This document shows positions 49,416 through 62,170 of a stretch of DNA of 64,000 nt, piece by piece. Both the position numbers and the translations under genes were made by a program. Source of the stretch: Cryptomeria japonica (Eukaryota > Streptophyta > Pinopsida > Cupressales > Cupressaceae); assembly GCF_030272615.1 (NCBI RefSeq), contig NC_081410.1, positions 125,479,640 to 125,543,639 on the forward strand, written 5' to 3'. The notes beneath the pieces are model-generated. The model had not been told where the DNA came from. It was given only the letters and a program-made list of their open reading frames with translations, and ran no database searches. The number at the start of each line of letters is the position of its first letter. Position 1 is the stretch's first letter.

Positions 49416-49420
49416 CTAAG
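49416..49420. repeat. Target-site duplication of the copia element, left (CTAAG)
   Basis: CTAAG precedes TGTTGGG here and follows TTACA at 55296-55300. Confidence 0.92.
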
Positions 49421-50306
49421 TGTTGGGAAAATGGTGTCTCAACCTTGCATTTACATGAGGTTACTATTTATAGTGTTTTCATTTGAGCACAAAATGGTGC
49501 GAAATTATCCTCGAATCTTTTGGTTGGCTAGATAAGCATTCCAATAAAGTTGTGTTGCAAGATCGCAGCTAGTTTTCAAGATATTAATTTTTTTCATTTT
49601 GGAGGGGTCTAATGAAAGGTTTAAATTTGATTTTGAGGAATTTAGAGGCCCAGAAATGCCTTGAAAATTGGGTATAAATGGCATAGAATTTTATGAGGAA
49701 ATAGGGAACTTCATGAGCTTTCCACCGCTTCAAACGATTCGTCAATCGGACACACAGTTCACAAGTTATGGCCTCCGGAAGTTTGTACTCTCGAAATACG
49801 AAATATAATTTATATCAAACACATAAATGAGCTATAAAAGGGAGGGACACATGTTGATGTGTGTTGTAACATGTCATAGGGAATCTAGAAGGGAAATAAG
49901 ATCAGCTACACCTTATTGGGTAGTTTTAGCCCATGGTTTTGTAATATCGTTTGATGGTTTCTTGTATTGTATCTCCTATATATGAGGTGCATGAGATAGA
50001 GGTTGTGTGTAAGCGTCTTATGGCTATTGAGTTACCTTTGAATCTCTGATTAGTTGTACTCCTGCAAAGAACTTGCTCTTCAAGTATATTGTAATGTTTT
50101 TTTATTATTGAATAGTATATTGGGTGGCTTTTGGATTGTGGGGTTTTTCTCCTGAAAGCATTTTCCCCACGTAAATCACTGTGTTATGTTCTGAATGTTA
50201 TCTATCTATTTCTATTTTTTGTAACTGTTGTAAAGATCTATTAAAAAAAATTGCATTACCCTCCTCTCAAGGTTAGTGTAGCAAGTTGTTCCTTAACTTC
50301 CTTACA
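49421..50306 (+). repeat. Copia element 5' LTR
   Basis: Starts TGTTGGGAAAATGGTG and ends AACTTCCTTACA. Partner of 54408-55295. Confidence 0.95.
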
Positions 50307-50308
50307 AG

Positions 50309-50320
50309 TGGTATCAGAGC
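50309..50320 (+). other. Primer-binding site of the copia element (tRNA-iMet)
   Basis: TGGTATCAGAGC, 2 nt after the 5' LTR, is the exact plant copia PBS. Confidence 0.95.
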
Positions 50321-50430
50321 TTGATCACCTTTGGTTTCAATTATGGGTTGTTGGGTTTTTTGAACTAATCCAGATTTGAGTGGGAGCTTGTGTAGAAGAC
50401 CCTTTTTGATCTTGTTGCAGGAATTTTCAG

Positions 50431-51270
50431 ATGGCAAGTTTGTCAAGAAAAATAGAGGTGGATAAATTTAATGGAACAAATTTTGAGATGTGGAAGCTAA
50501 AGATGGAAGATATTCTAATAGATTGAAATCTATGGGATGTTGTTAATGTGAATGTCCAAAGGCCTTCAGATCCTTCTGCAATGGCTCAATATGATGTTAT
50601 GGACCAAAAAGCCAAGGGTTTGATTAGACTGTGCCTAGCAGACTCTGATCTAATCAATGTCGACGAAGAAAACATTGCAAAGAAACTATGAGATAAGCCT
50701 GGTGAAATGTATCAAGCGATTTCTTTATTAAATCAGACTTTTTTGAGGAAGAAATTGTATTCCTTGAAGATGGAAGAGGGCGGACGAGCTGCAGACCACC
50801 TAGAAGCATTCAATATGTTGGTGGCTCAATTAGTATATGTTGGTGTTAAGATGAACGAAGAGGAGAATTGCCAGATCTTGCTTTGTTCTTTTCCTAATTT
50901 GTGGGATTCTCTTGTTATGGCTATCAGTAGTACTTATGTTGTTTTGAAGTCTAAAGATGTAGTGGGTGCCCTACTTGGTGAAGAGATGTGAAGGAAGGTA
51001 TCCCATAGTTTGAAGGAAGCCTTAACTATTCATGGAAGACCTAAGGAGAAAGGCAAGAAGAATGAGAAGCATGATAAGTCCAAATTGAAAGGGAGATTGA
51101 AATCTCTTGGAAATTCCAAAGTCATTTGCTGGAATTGTGGTAAACCAAGTCACATCCATAAGGACTGCAAAGAAAAAAAGATGAAGATTGATTATGATTC
51201 TGAGTTTGAGAAGGAAGATGATGATGCATCCATTGCGGCTTTGGCAACTCATGCAAGTAATGATGCCTGG
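50431..51270 (+). pseudogene. gag: Copia gag, with stops
   Basis: Starts MASLSRKIEVDKFNGTNF at 50431, the typical N-terminus of copia gag (UBN2 type). Stops occur at 50524 and 50689 where the family has Trp (TGG to TGA), and at 50989. The frame is otherwise maintained. The CCHC knuckle CWNCGKPSHIHKDC lies at 51127-51168 and is intact, followed by an acidic linker. Gag forms the particle and binds the RNA genome. Confidence 0.92.
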
Positions 51271-54200
51271 TTAATTGACTCAGGTGCATCTTTTCATATG
51301 ACTGCCAATAGAGATTGGTTTTCTGAATATGAAGAATTTAATGGAGGTAAGGTGTACTTGGGTGATGATTCACATTTCGACATTGTTGGTTGAGGTAAAG
51401 TTAGAATTAGGTTTTCTAATGGTAGAATAAAAAAGATTGATGGTGTCTTGCATATCATTGGTTTAAAACAAAATATGTTATCTGTGAGCAAATTGATAGA
51501 TGCGGGTGTGCAGATAGTCTTTTCTGAAATAGGATGTAAGATGATTAAGGGTGTTATGGTAATTTCTAGAGGTGTTAGGTTCAGCACTTTGTATAAGCTA
51601 GACGCATACACTGTTGAGTGTAAGAGCACTTCTGTAAAAACTAAATCTATGGAAGATTTGAGGATTTCACCTTCAGCAGATGGAAATGGCTTTTGGGTAC
51701 CTAAGGGTGCTCTTTCTTCTGAAGTAAAGTTACCTGCAGAGAAGACTATGTTATGGCACTAGAGGCTTGGCCACATTGGATAAAAGTTTCTAAGGACCTT
51801 GAAAAATAAAAACCTTGTTGAAGGTTTGAATGATTGTAATCTTGACTTTGATTTTGGTGAGCATTGCATTTATGGAAAACAAAACTGCATTCAGTTTTAC
51901 TCGAGTTCTCATAAAACTTGTGGTGTTTTGGGTCTTATTCATTTTGATATGTTTGGTCCTATAGATGTTCCTTCGATTGGAAAATCCACATATTATGTTT
52001 CATTTATTGATAATTTTAGTAGAAGGACATGGTTATATTTTCTAAAGAGTAAATCTAAAGTTTTCAGTTGATTTAAAGAATTTAAAGCAATGGTTGAGTT
52101 GCAGACTGGAAAGAAAATTAAAAGTTTGAGGGCTGATAATGGTGGTGAATTTTTCTCTAATGATTTTGATAGATTTTGTAAATACTATGGCATTAATAGA
52201 TAGAAGATAACTTCGTATACTCCATAGTAGAATGGAGTTGCAGAAAGAATGAACAGGACACTGATGGACAAGGCTAGGAGTATGCTGAGTGGTGCTGGTC
52301 TAGAACAAAAGTTTTGGGTTGAAGTTGCTGCCACTGCTTGCTACCTGATTAATAGGTCTCCTACATCAGCCCTTGTTGCTAAAACACCTATGGAAGCATG
52401 GTCGGGTCACAAGCCTTCATTGATACATCTTAGAGTTTTTTTGTTGCGACGCATATGCACATGTGCCAAAGGAGAAGCGAACAAAGTTGGAGAACAAGGC
52501 TGTGAAATGTATCTTCATCGGGTATAGTTATGGTGTGAAAGGATACAAGCTTTGGGACCCTATTGCACAAAAGGTAATTCATAGTATAAGTGTTATTTTT
52601 AAAGAAATTAAGTCTCCTTCTATTACATTGCATCCAGAAAAGACTAAAAAGGAATATGTGATTCAATTTCCTTCTGCACCTAAAAGAGTTGAATCAAGAC
52701 CCCTAGATAGGCAAGAAGTTGAGGAGAGCTCATCTAGCTCTGAATCTTCAAAAGAGGAGGAAGAACCTCCAACTCATCTTGTTAGAAGATCTACAAGACA
52801 TAGACAACCGCCTAAAAGGTATTCACCTGATGATTGGAGATGTATTTTTGCTTTGAATATTAATGTGGATGAACCAAAATTTGTAGAAGAGGTATTAGAT
52901 ATGAATGATGCAGAATCCTAGAAGATTGCTATGGAAGAAGAAATGACAGCTTTGAAAAAGAATGATCCATGGGATCTTGTACCATTGCCTGAAGGACAGA
53001 AGCTTGTTGGTTGCAAATGGGTGTTCAAGAAAAAGATTGGTTCAGATGGAAGCATTGAGAAGTATAAAGTGAGGTTGGTTGAAAAAGGCTACTCTCAGAT
53101 TGAGGGTGTTGATTATGGTGAGATATTTTCTCTTGTTGCCAAAATGACATCCATTAGATTTTTTCTTTCTATTGTTGTTGCTTATGATTTAGAATTTGAG
53201 CAAATGGACGTGAAAACTGCTTTGCTTCATGGTGATTTGGAGGAGGATATTTATATGACACAGCCAGAGCACTATGTGGTGAAAGGTAAAAGTAATTTGG
53301 TCTATAAATTAAAGAAATCCATGTATGGCCTCAAACAGAGTCCTGGGATGTGGTACCAGAAATTTGATACATATGTGTTGAGTTTGGAATTTGAGAATTC
53401 TAAATCAAATCATTGTGTTTATTATAAATCTGATGGTGATCATTTCCTGCACATTGCATTGTATGTTGATGATATGTTTTTCATTGGTAAAGGGAAAGGT
53501 GTGATTTTAGAACTAAAGTCTCAACTCACTGCTAAATTTGAAATAAAAGATCTTGGTGCAGCAAAGCACATTTTTGGGATGAAAATTAGAAGAGATAGAG
53601 TAAACAAAAAGCTATGGCTAGGCCAAAGTAAGTATATGAATTCAGTGTCACGGAGGTTCAACATGTAGGATTGTAGACCAATATGTATTCTTTTACACTT
53701 GGAACTAAATTATTTGTTGCAGATTGTCCTACATCCCCATCGGAGATGGAAGACATGCGCAGAGTGCCTTACCAAAGTGTAGTTGGAAGTTTGATGTATG
53801 CTATGGTCTGTACTAGACTAGACATTGCCCAATCAATGGGAGTTTTGTCTAGATATATGTCTAATCCTGGTAGAGTTCATTAGGATGCAGTCAAAAGAGT
53901 CTTTAGATATTTAAAGGGTGCCCCAAAGTATTCTTTTTGTTATCATGATGATTCAGTTGGAGACATGATTTCCCTTGATATTCATGGTTATGTGGATTCG
54001 GACTGGGTAGGTAGTATTGATAGCAGAGTATATGGCAGCTACCCATGCTTGTAAAGAAGCCATTTAACTTAAGAGATTGTGTTCAAACATTGGAATAAAA
54101 TAAGGAGTTGTGATAGTTTATTGTGACAGTCAGAGTGTGATCTGCCTAGCTAAGAACTCGACATTTCATGCTCGAACCAAGCACATTGATGTTCAGTATC

Positions 54201-54352
54201 ATTTTGTTAGAGATATGGTTGAAGATGGCAAGGTGAAACTGGTTAAGGTAGAAACTCTAATGAATGTTGTAGATTCTTTAACTAAGGTTGTGAGCACAAA
54301 GAAGTTCAGATGGTGTTTGGAGTCTATGGGCCTCATGGCCCCTAGCAATTGA
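51271..54352 (+). pseudogene. pol: Copia pol: protease, integrase, RT, RNase H, broken
   Basis: Protease active site LIDSGAS is intact (Asp codon 51277). A stop at 51391 precedes GKVRIRF. The integrase HHCC region is WH, stop, RLGHIG (51756-51780) with CIYGKQNC; core residues are Asp in HFDMFGP, Asp in RADNGGEF (about 52130) and Glu in NGVAERMNRTL (about 52240). A one-base insertion near 52440 shifts frame. RT (52931-53668) keeps KWVFKKK, QMDVKTALLHG, YGLKQSPGMWYQKF and catalytic YVDD (53462-53473). A further frameshift lies near 53690. In RNase H, DSDWVGSID joins YMAATHACKEA across a deletion near 54022. It ends with ARTKHIDVQYHFVRD and a stop at 54350. Confidence 0.94.
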
Positions 54353-54394
54353 TTAATTGTGTTGATACTCCCTTTGTTCTTGCAAGGTGTTCAA

Positions 54395-54407
54395 CAAGTG
54401 GGAGATT
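54395..54407 (+). other. Polypurine tract of the copia element
   Basis: CAAGTGGGAGATT directly before the 3' LTR matches the usual copia PPT. Confidence 0.9.
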
Positions 54408-55295
54408 TGTTGGGAAAATGGTGTCTCAACCTTGCATTTACATGAGGTTACTATTTATAGTAAGTTTTCATTTGAGCACAAAATGGTGCGAAATTCTCCT
54501 CGAAGCTTCTAGTTGGCTAGATAAGCATTCCGATAAAGTTATGTTGCAAGATCACAGCTAGTTTTGAAGATATTAAATTTTCCATTTTGGAGGGGTCTAA
54601 TGAAAGGTTTAAATTTGATTTTGAGGACTTTAGAGGCCCCCAAATTCCCTAAAAAGTGTGTGTAAACAATGTAGTGGTTTACAAGGCAATAGAGCACTTC
54701 ATGAGCTTTCTGGCACTTCAAACGGTTCGTCAATCGAACACATGGCTCACAAGTTATGGCCTCCAAAAGTTTGTACTCCTAAAATAGGAAATATAATTTG
54801 TATCGAACACATAAATGAGTTTTAAAAGGGAGGTACATGTGTTTATGTGTGTTGTAACATGTCATAGGGCATCTAGAAGGGAGATAAGGTCGGCTACACC
54901 TTATTGGGTGGTTTTAGCCCATGGTTTTGTAATACCGTTTGATGGTTTCTTGTATTGTATCTCATATATATGAGGTGCATGAGATAGAGGTTGTGTGTAA
55001 GAGTCTTATGGCTATTGAGTTACCTCTGAATCTCTGATTAGCGGTACTCCTACGAAGAGCTTGCTCTGCAAGTATATTGTAATCTGTTTTGATTGCTAAA
55101 TAATATGTTGGGTGGCTTTTGAAGTGTGGGGTTTTTCTCCCGAAAGGGTTTTCCCCACGTAAATCACTGTGTTATGGTTTGAATGTTATTATATATATTT
55201 CTATTTTTTGTAACTGTTATAAAGATTTGTATTTTTGCATTACCCTCCTCTCAAGGTTAGTGTAGGAAGTTGTTCAGCTACTTAACTTCCTTACA
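54408..55295 (+). repeat. Copia element 3' LTR
   Basis: Partner of 49421-50306, followed by the CTAAG duplication at 55296-55300. Confidence 0.95.
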
Positions 55296-55300
55296 CTAAG

Positions 55301-55878
55301 TTGTTAAAGTTTGGGCAACTTAGGTATGAGGATTTTTATGGTCATGGAAGTAATTTTAAGAGTTATGTTTTGGGTTTAGCCATTCAATTTAAGAGTTATT
55401 TTGACAAGTTAATAAAAATAATTTTTTATTATAGTTTCTAATTAATATGTTCAATTTTAGTAAGCAAATGGATTAAGTTTTTCAAATATGATTTTTTAAT
55501 TTTAATCTTATGAAATTGTGTATCTTTTGTTCTATAGATTAGAACATAATGAGTCAACATACATCAATTCAAAAGTTATTTTGGCTACGTTGTCACGAGT
55601 AGGGATATCCAATCCATTAGTCATAAAAAGGTTGCACCTAGTCCAACTACACACTATAAATATTTGAACCTTAATAGATGGTGTAATAAAAGAACATATC
55701 ATCATCATCATCTCTTATAGTTGAAAAATTATATTATAATCCTTTAACAACTATATTTTTAACAAATATAACCATAAATAAATTACTTGTTCACAAGATA
55801 CATAGAATAAAACAACAAATTTTTTGCCTGTCACAAAAATATTACTCCCTTTTTTTCATATTCCTCATGAGTGTAATG
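55301..55878. other. Unassigned AT-rich DNA
   Basis: Short stretch between the copia element and E2. It resumes the pre-insertion sequence after CTAAG. No feature seen. Confidence 0.5.
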
Positions 55879-57155
55879 TGTGAGCTAGGAAAATAGGTAA
55901 ATCATCAAAGCCTAAGTTATGCAACCACAAAACATAACAAGCTAAGACATTGATCCTATCACATCCAACAAAGATATGAAGACAAAGCACTTAAAACAAA
56001 TATGCAAACCATAACAAAGTGCTTCCTCCATGATTCTCCATTGTTTCTCTTTCTCCTCCAAATATGTTGTTTGTGGATCTCACATGCAAGTGAAAAAGTG
56101 AGCAAGAAAGAAAAATTGCAAGTGAATTCGATAGCATGAGGATATTCGAGATGTGGTTGTTAAAATGAATAAAAAATAGAAGCTCAATTTATAGACCAAA
56201 ATTGAGGAAAATAGTGAAATTAGAATGATCGATTCAAAAAAGGAAAATTGATTTGAAAATGTCATATAATTGAATGACAAATTTATGACAAATTGATGAC
56301 AAATTGATTGACAAAATTCATGACAAGTTGCTCTTTAAAAATATGACAAATTGAGAGAGATTTAAGCCTCCAAGTTATCACAAATTAGCCACAAATTTTG
56401 TTTCATGATTTATGACAAAATTTGAGAGAAAATAGCTTCATAAATTATGACATTATTGAGCAAAAATAGCTTTCAAAAATATGACAAATTGGCCATGAAA
56501 ATAGCTTCAAAATCATGACAAAGGGAAGCTTAAAAAGAGGCGAAATTAGTGGGAAAAGTTAGGAGGGAAACTTAATGGGATTTTGAAATTCAAAAATTAG
56601 AAATTAGGTGGAAAATGGGGAACTGGGAAATTAGGAAATAGGAATTAGATGAAATTAGATCACGATAAGGATTTAATGATTGAATTGATTGATTAATATA
56701 ATGATTGACAAATTAACTAAAATGTATTGAAATCAATGCTCAAGATTGATCATAATGATTGAAATGACAACCTGACAATTGGCGAAGATAAATTATTGAT
56801 GAAAAATTGATTGGTGATGATTGATGACAGGACAATTGATTTATAATGATTGATGAAATGACATTGAGAATTGATCAGAATTGATTAGGATTAAAAACGA
56901 TGATTATATGAAATTGTTAGCTAACCATGATCATGAAACGACAATTGAGATTGACATCGATAAGACCCAAATTGAAACAATTAAATAGGATCAAATAGGA
57001 AGAGAAAGTAGAAGAATGACATGATGTTAACAAATGATAAAGACCAAATATGCAACATAGAGGAAGTGTTAGTAAAATGTGAAAAACTAAAAGAAGGGAA
57101 CGTGGACATGTTAAAGTGCAACGCCGCAAGCATTAACCATTTTTAGATGCCTACA
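55879..57155 (-). repeat. E2 3' LTR, about 1277 bp
   Basis: On the minus strand it begins TGTAGGCATCTAAAAATGG and ends near CTAGCTCACA. It matches the E1 LTR throughout but is shorter and heavily diverged, with deletions. Confidence 0.75.
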
Positions 57156-57172
57156 TTTTGTACCTCTTTGAG
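57156..57172 (-). other. E2 polypurine tract
   Basis: Minus-strand ctcaaagaggtacaaaa directly before the LTR, equivalent to the E1 tract. Confidence 0.7.
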
Positions 57173-59557
57173 ACAATGTGATTTTGAGTGTTGTTTCAAA
57201 GAATAGTAAAGAAAAATTGCATAAAACATTGCCCCAACAAATGGTGGGCTATAAGGGTGCCCCCTTGAGAAATTGGGCGAAAATTTTAGAAAAGAGGCCA
57301 ATTTATCGAAAATAATGCCAGGACTAGACCAAGATGACTTCAAGGACTCACGGAAGAAATGTTAGTAAGAGGAAATTAGATGAAGAATAATTAGTGGTGA
57401 AGAAGAACTTGCTTTCACAAATGCACAATAGTAGGTGAAAACCTTTATTTAATATGACAAAAATGGATGTGGTGCACCATGGCAATGACGGCCAGGGTGC
57501 TAATGCAATCCCTTTGCGTAAAATAGACACATTGCAGACAAGGAGTGAGTCAAAAATAGCCTAAGACATTGTGTGTGTCAAGGGTTGAGGTATGTGTGGC
57601 ATTCAAAAAGTGAACGTACTTATCATAGACACCCAAGACATACTTGCCTCGGAATGCTAGAAACACTCCACAAATAGAAGACAAAAACAAAAAAGGACCA
57701 TGAGTCATCCCAGTCACTCTAAATCACTTAGTGACATCATCAAGCAACATAGGAACATGGTCGAAGATAAATCAATGAAAGATAAGACTCGAATTCAAAC
57801 AAGTCAAACAAATGTTCTGATCTTCATTGTCAAAGGTTGAAAGTGTTATGACGAAAGGACGATCATGTTTTCTGGTTTCAGGAATGCAGTACCCCATCTA
57901 AGATAGGACACAGTTTGGTCTCAAGTATACCACACCCTATATAAGACCCATGATAATGTTGACAAGGACCAATGATATTGATGTTGATGTTTGATTGATA
58001 TGACAATTGGATCAGTTTGAATGCTTGATTGGTCGAACAGTTCATCTGTTGATGTGTGATTTGTTTAAGCACACTAATTAATATGTTTATGCCTGACATC
58101 TACTCAAATGTTTGTCTATATACAAAAGGGACAATTTATTGATAAAGAGAAATCAAAATGATTTTTTTTGGATTATTTTTTTTGTTTTCAAATTTTTAGG
58201 GTTTTAGATTTTTTTGAATTTTTTTTCTACTTTTTCAAGACATTTTACAATTTTTTTTGTTTTATTTCAAGACGTTTTATGAATGTTTTTGTTTGATTTT
58301 TTCAAGACATTTTATAATTTTTAGTTGTTTTTTTAAGGACATTATTTGATTTTTTAGGGATTTTTTTAGGAGTTTATTTTATTTTTAGTGATTTTTTCAA
58401 GACATTATTTGATTTTTAGTGATTTTTTCAAGACATGATTTTATTTTTAGGGATTTTTTTAGGACTTTATTTGATTTTTAGGGATTTTTTATGATTTTAC
58501 CTCCAATGTCTAGCAAGGCAAGGAATATGACGAATGGATAAATAGGCTTGTTGTAATGTTGATGGATAGAGGGAAGACAAAGGCCATTTATTGTGGAGAC
58601 AGGGCAGATTCAATTCCCAAGGGCTATCATGCAATGGAATAAGGGAATGGATATGACAATGTGAAGCAATGGAAGGGCATGAGGGACATGTCAAGAGGTT
58701 TTTGAAACCATGTGTTGCATTTTTGGTTCGTATGTCAAATCAAGATCAAGGGACAAGAAAGAGTGCATGGACGGTGATGGGATATAGGTAGGATAAGCAA
58801 GATCAAAAATGGATAAGGGATGTGGACTGAAGGTTGTGATAGGATAAAGGATAGTGACAAAAGGTTGCAATAAGACAAGGAATAAGGATGAAAGGTTGTA
58901 ATAAGACAATAGATAAAAACCAAAAGCTATGATAGACTGAAAGTTGCACATAGGATATATGGCATTCATGAAGATCCTCAACCTTGTCAAGATCAAAGGT
59001 AGAAAATGTAATATGGACATGAGGGACGATAGGATAATGGAGGGTATGATAAGGTATGATAGTATAATGAAGGGTGAAAGGATAATGAAGGCCAATAGGA
59101 TAATGAAGGGTGAAAGGATAATGAAGGCATAATATAACTGAAACTTGCCCCCAAGTATGGTATGCAAGAAGTTCATATATTACACATGACACCTGTTTGC
59201 TAGGTTTTCATCATGGTACTTGCCCAAGGTGCCTATTTGCCTGGTTTTCACCAGAGGACAAATTATTTTTCTTTACTTTTATCTTTCTTTCTTTCTTTTT
59301 TTTCTCCACATTTTTTTGCTTTTTTATACTTTTGCTTCTTTTTTTGTTACTATTGATTTTTTTTTAATGCTTTTTCTGACTTTTTTGACTTGCAACAAAA
59401 AATGGACACATGATAAAGATGGAAGAAGGACTCAAGCATCTTTTTTTTTGGATAGTATCTTTGAAAATGGACCATAGAATTTAAAAGTATGCTCAAAGAT
59501 GTTGGTAGGATAATGACATGGAAATGAGATGGGACTAAGGCAAATTTATGCAAAGGA
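57173..59557 (-). other. E2 non-coding interior
   Basis: It shares with E1 the block around ggtgtggtatac and gatcgtcct (57840-57960), the T-rich tandem array (58160-58500), and the aacctggcaaacagg motif pair (59145-59260). Minus-strand frames at 58691-59192 correspond to E1 26331-25921 and are Tyr/Leu/Ile/Pro-rich; coding is doubtful. Confidence 0.55.
58160..58500. repeat. T-rich short tandem repeat in E2
   Basis: gattttttcaagacatt-type units repeat about ten times, the counterpart of 26565-26720 in E1. Confidence 0.75.
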
Positions 59558-62170
59558 TTAGATAAGAGGGGCAGAAGGATGGAAAATATGCATTGGATAA
59601 TAGATAGGGTATTGGAAGAATTTTTCTTGAGGGGATGGAAATGCTAGCAAGATCATCATTAGCACACACCTTGAGGGGTGGTGGACTGATGGAGGAAAAG
59701 TGGATTTTGGACATTGGGATTTTGATGGAGGAATAGCTATGGATTTTGGGACATAAGGACCCAAAATGGATGAATGAGATTTTGGAGGAATAGGTTTTGA
59801 AGGTTTGGATGGAGGAATAGCAATTTTGGATGCCAATTTTGACACTTCTTTTGTGCTTCTAGGAGCTACTTGGGAAAACACATTGATTTGGATTTTTCAT
59901 GTTTTTGTGTTGGAACACATAGCTTGCACAAGGGATTTAGGAACCCATATATATTTTGATTTTTCTTTCTTTTTTTCAGTGGGCCTTTGTGGCCTTTTGG
60001 ATTTTTCTTTTTCTTTTTCTTTTTAAACCATATTTTTCTTTTTCTTGACATGTCAAATAGATTGGACATGTTGATCCTTAAATATATGTGGATTGCTAGA
60101 CTTGTAACTTTTATGCTTGGCATCCAAATTGCTTGGAGAGGGAAAGGAATTCATGGATGGATATGAATTACATGAAATTATTTTGGATGGATGGAAGGTG
60201 CTCAAAGATGTGTACCTTTGCTGACCTTGAATATGGGATGAAGGGATATAAGGACCTAAACTGGATGAAAGGAATGAAGGGTGAGGGGTATGATTGTATT
60301 TTGACTTTGCGAGGACACCAACATCTTGAGAAATGTCATTGACATCACGACCATTAATATTTTCTTTGATATGGAGGGGTTCTTTCTCATAAAGGTCTAC
60401 CCCTTTGTCTTTATAAACATTTTGACTCGTAAGATACTCTGTGCTTTCGGAGGAAGACGCGAGTCCATTATGGGGTGGATGTGATATGATGGGAACAATG
60501 GGATCATGAAGTGGATCAGACTTGACCAAAGGGGAGGAACCCATTATGCATGTCCAGGGTTCTTGAACATCTTGCACCAACATGTTAGAATTATAAGGGG
60601 GATCAAGATCATGAGGGGGACTAGGATCATTGATAGGCTCTTCATGAGATGGATTGGGAGGAATAATGGGATAATCAAGGGGATTGGAATCTTGTGGGGT
60701 ATTTAAAGGGATAATGAGGTCTTGTGGCGGACATGAAAGTGAAGGGATAGTTTGGTCTTGACAAGGAGGAAGATCATTGGATTCCTCTTTAAATGTGATC
60801 TGCTCTTGACTTTCAATGGGATCATCAGAAAGGATGGAGGGGATATTTTGACCTTACTCAGGGAGTGGAATGCCAATGGGACTTAAAAGGATATTTTATT
60901 CAGGCAATGGAAGAGGATCATTTGGGATAGGATGGATTGGGATAACTTGATCTTGCTTAAGGAGTGGATTGTCAATGGGACTAAAAAGGACATTTTGGTC
61001 ATGCAATGGAAGAAGATAATTTGGGATAGGATGGATTGGGATATCTTGATCTTGATCCATTTTAGGACTCATTTCTTCATGATCTAAATTATCCTCTTGA
61101 CATGGGGTTGGACTTTGGATATGCATGGGGGATTTTGGCAAGGAAACGATGCTTTGACATGAGGGAGATTGACTTTGTATGGGATCCTCTGGAATAGGTT
61201 TAATGGGAAATGAAGCACATGGTGGCATTGGGTCTCGCATTTCTTAAGTGTGGCAAGGACTTGCATCATGAATTGGATTAGCTTGGTAGTCAATTTTGGA
61301 CACCCCTTGGGAAATTGCATCCTTAGGTGTATTATTTGATGAGGAAGATATGGAAGGCTCTTGTAAATATTTGAAAGATGTAGGAATAGATGCCACTAGA
61401 GAGTCAATTTTCTTATGGGGGGATGAGACATTGCTAGACATAGGTGTATGATTTTGATCTTTCTCATAAGAATCACTTAGGACTATCTTTAAGAGTTGTC
61501 TAGTAAAGCCACCTTTCTTTGGAGATGTATTTGAATCCTTGTGATGTTTTGACATGGTTTTGTTTGGTTGAACAAATTGTTGAGATTGCACCATTGGTTG
61601 TGTTTGTTGGATTTGTTGGACCATGTGTAAGTTGGACTGGTAGGAAGGATAGATTACTTTTGAAGGTTGAGTCTCAGAAGAATATGAAGGTTGGTATGAC
61701 TCAAATTCCAATTTGGATTCTAATTTTGAGTCTGAGTCTGAGTAGGATTCTCTTATGATTGGTGGTATTTGATTATTTCTCTTCATTTTCTCTAACCAAA
61801 TTGCATGCGAGCTAGGATCAGTCTTGTTCGAATTAAGATTTTGATGTTTCGGATGCAAACTTGAGTTTTGGTTTTGAATGATTGTTTGATTTGAGGGTGA
61901 TCTTGGTTGAACACTACCAAGTCCTACTTGCATTGGTACAAAGATTGATTCAAAATTTGGTGGTGGTCCCAATTGAATGATTCCATACTCTGGTAGCATG
62001 TTTGTATGTGGACCAACATTTGGATTAAAGTTTGGCTGCACGATATTGTCTCATTGTTGTGCTGGATAGAATTGTGATTGTCTCAACTTGTTATCATCCA
62101 TTGAAAAATACATGGCTTGATATGTCGATTTGTGCAATTTCTTGTACTTGGACCTTGTTTCAATAGGCAT
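59558..62170 (-). pseudogene. E2 long ORF: full-length version of the unknown proline/serine-rich protein
   Basis: One minus-strand frame of about 870 codons runs from MPIETRSKYKKLHKSTYQAM (62170) to 59558 with about six stops and no frameshift that I can see across the open blocks. Order: basic N-terminus; Gln/Asn/Pro-rich segment (QPNFNPNVGPHTNMLPEYG, QQIQQTQPMVQSQQF); Ser-rich linker; at least three imperfect repeats of about 30 residues around DQDI..IPNDPLPL; then the blocks shared with E1 (CIMGSSPLVKSDPLHDP, HNGLASSSES, SKYIWVPKSL, LGPYVPKSIAIPPSK). Product not recognised. A gag role is possible because it is the only sense ORF and starts the interior, but no gag motif is visible. Confidence 0.6.

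Larger units (their letters stand above)
49421..55295 (+). mobile_element. Ty1/copia LTR retrotransposon, complete structure, inactive
   Basis: LTRs of 886 bp (49421-50306) and 888 bp (54408-55295) with TGTTGGG..CTTACA ends, CTAAG duplications, a perfect initiator-tRNA-Met PBS and a PPT define a 5875-bp element. The interior has gag, protease, integrase, RT and RNase H in copia order. About a dozen stops, at least two frameshifts and an RNase H deletion inactivate it. LTRs differ at many positions, so insertion was not recent. Confidence 0.96.
55879..62170 (-). mobile_element. Element E2: diverged relative of E1, minus strand, 5' LTR not found
   Basis: The 3' LTR (57155 down to 55879), PPT, non-coding interior and long sense ORF all match E1 in order. 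It lacks the PMD segment and retains the N-terminal part of the ORF that E1 lost. Upstream of the ORF start (62170) no LTR matching E1 is visible to the window end, so the 5' LTR lies outside, is lost, or is too diverged to see. The element end coordinate given is only that of the ORF. No pol domain was found. Confidence 0.75.

Noticed and set aside
58691-59192. Tyr/Leu/Ile-rich minus-strand frames in E2 with a counterpart at 25921-26331 in E1
   Set aside because: Similar DNA in both elements, but open in two overlapping frames and built from tatcc/tcatt-type repeats; coding is not supported.
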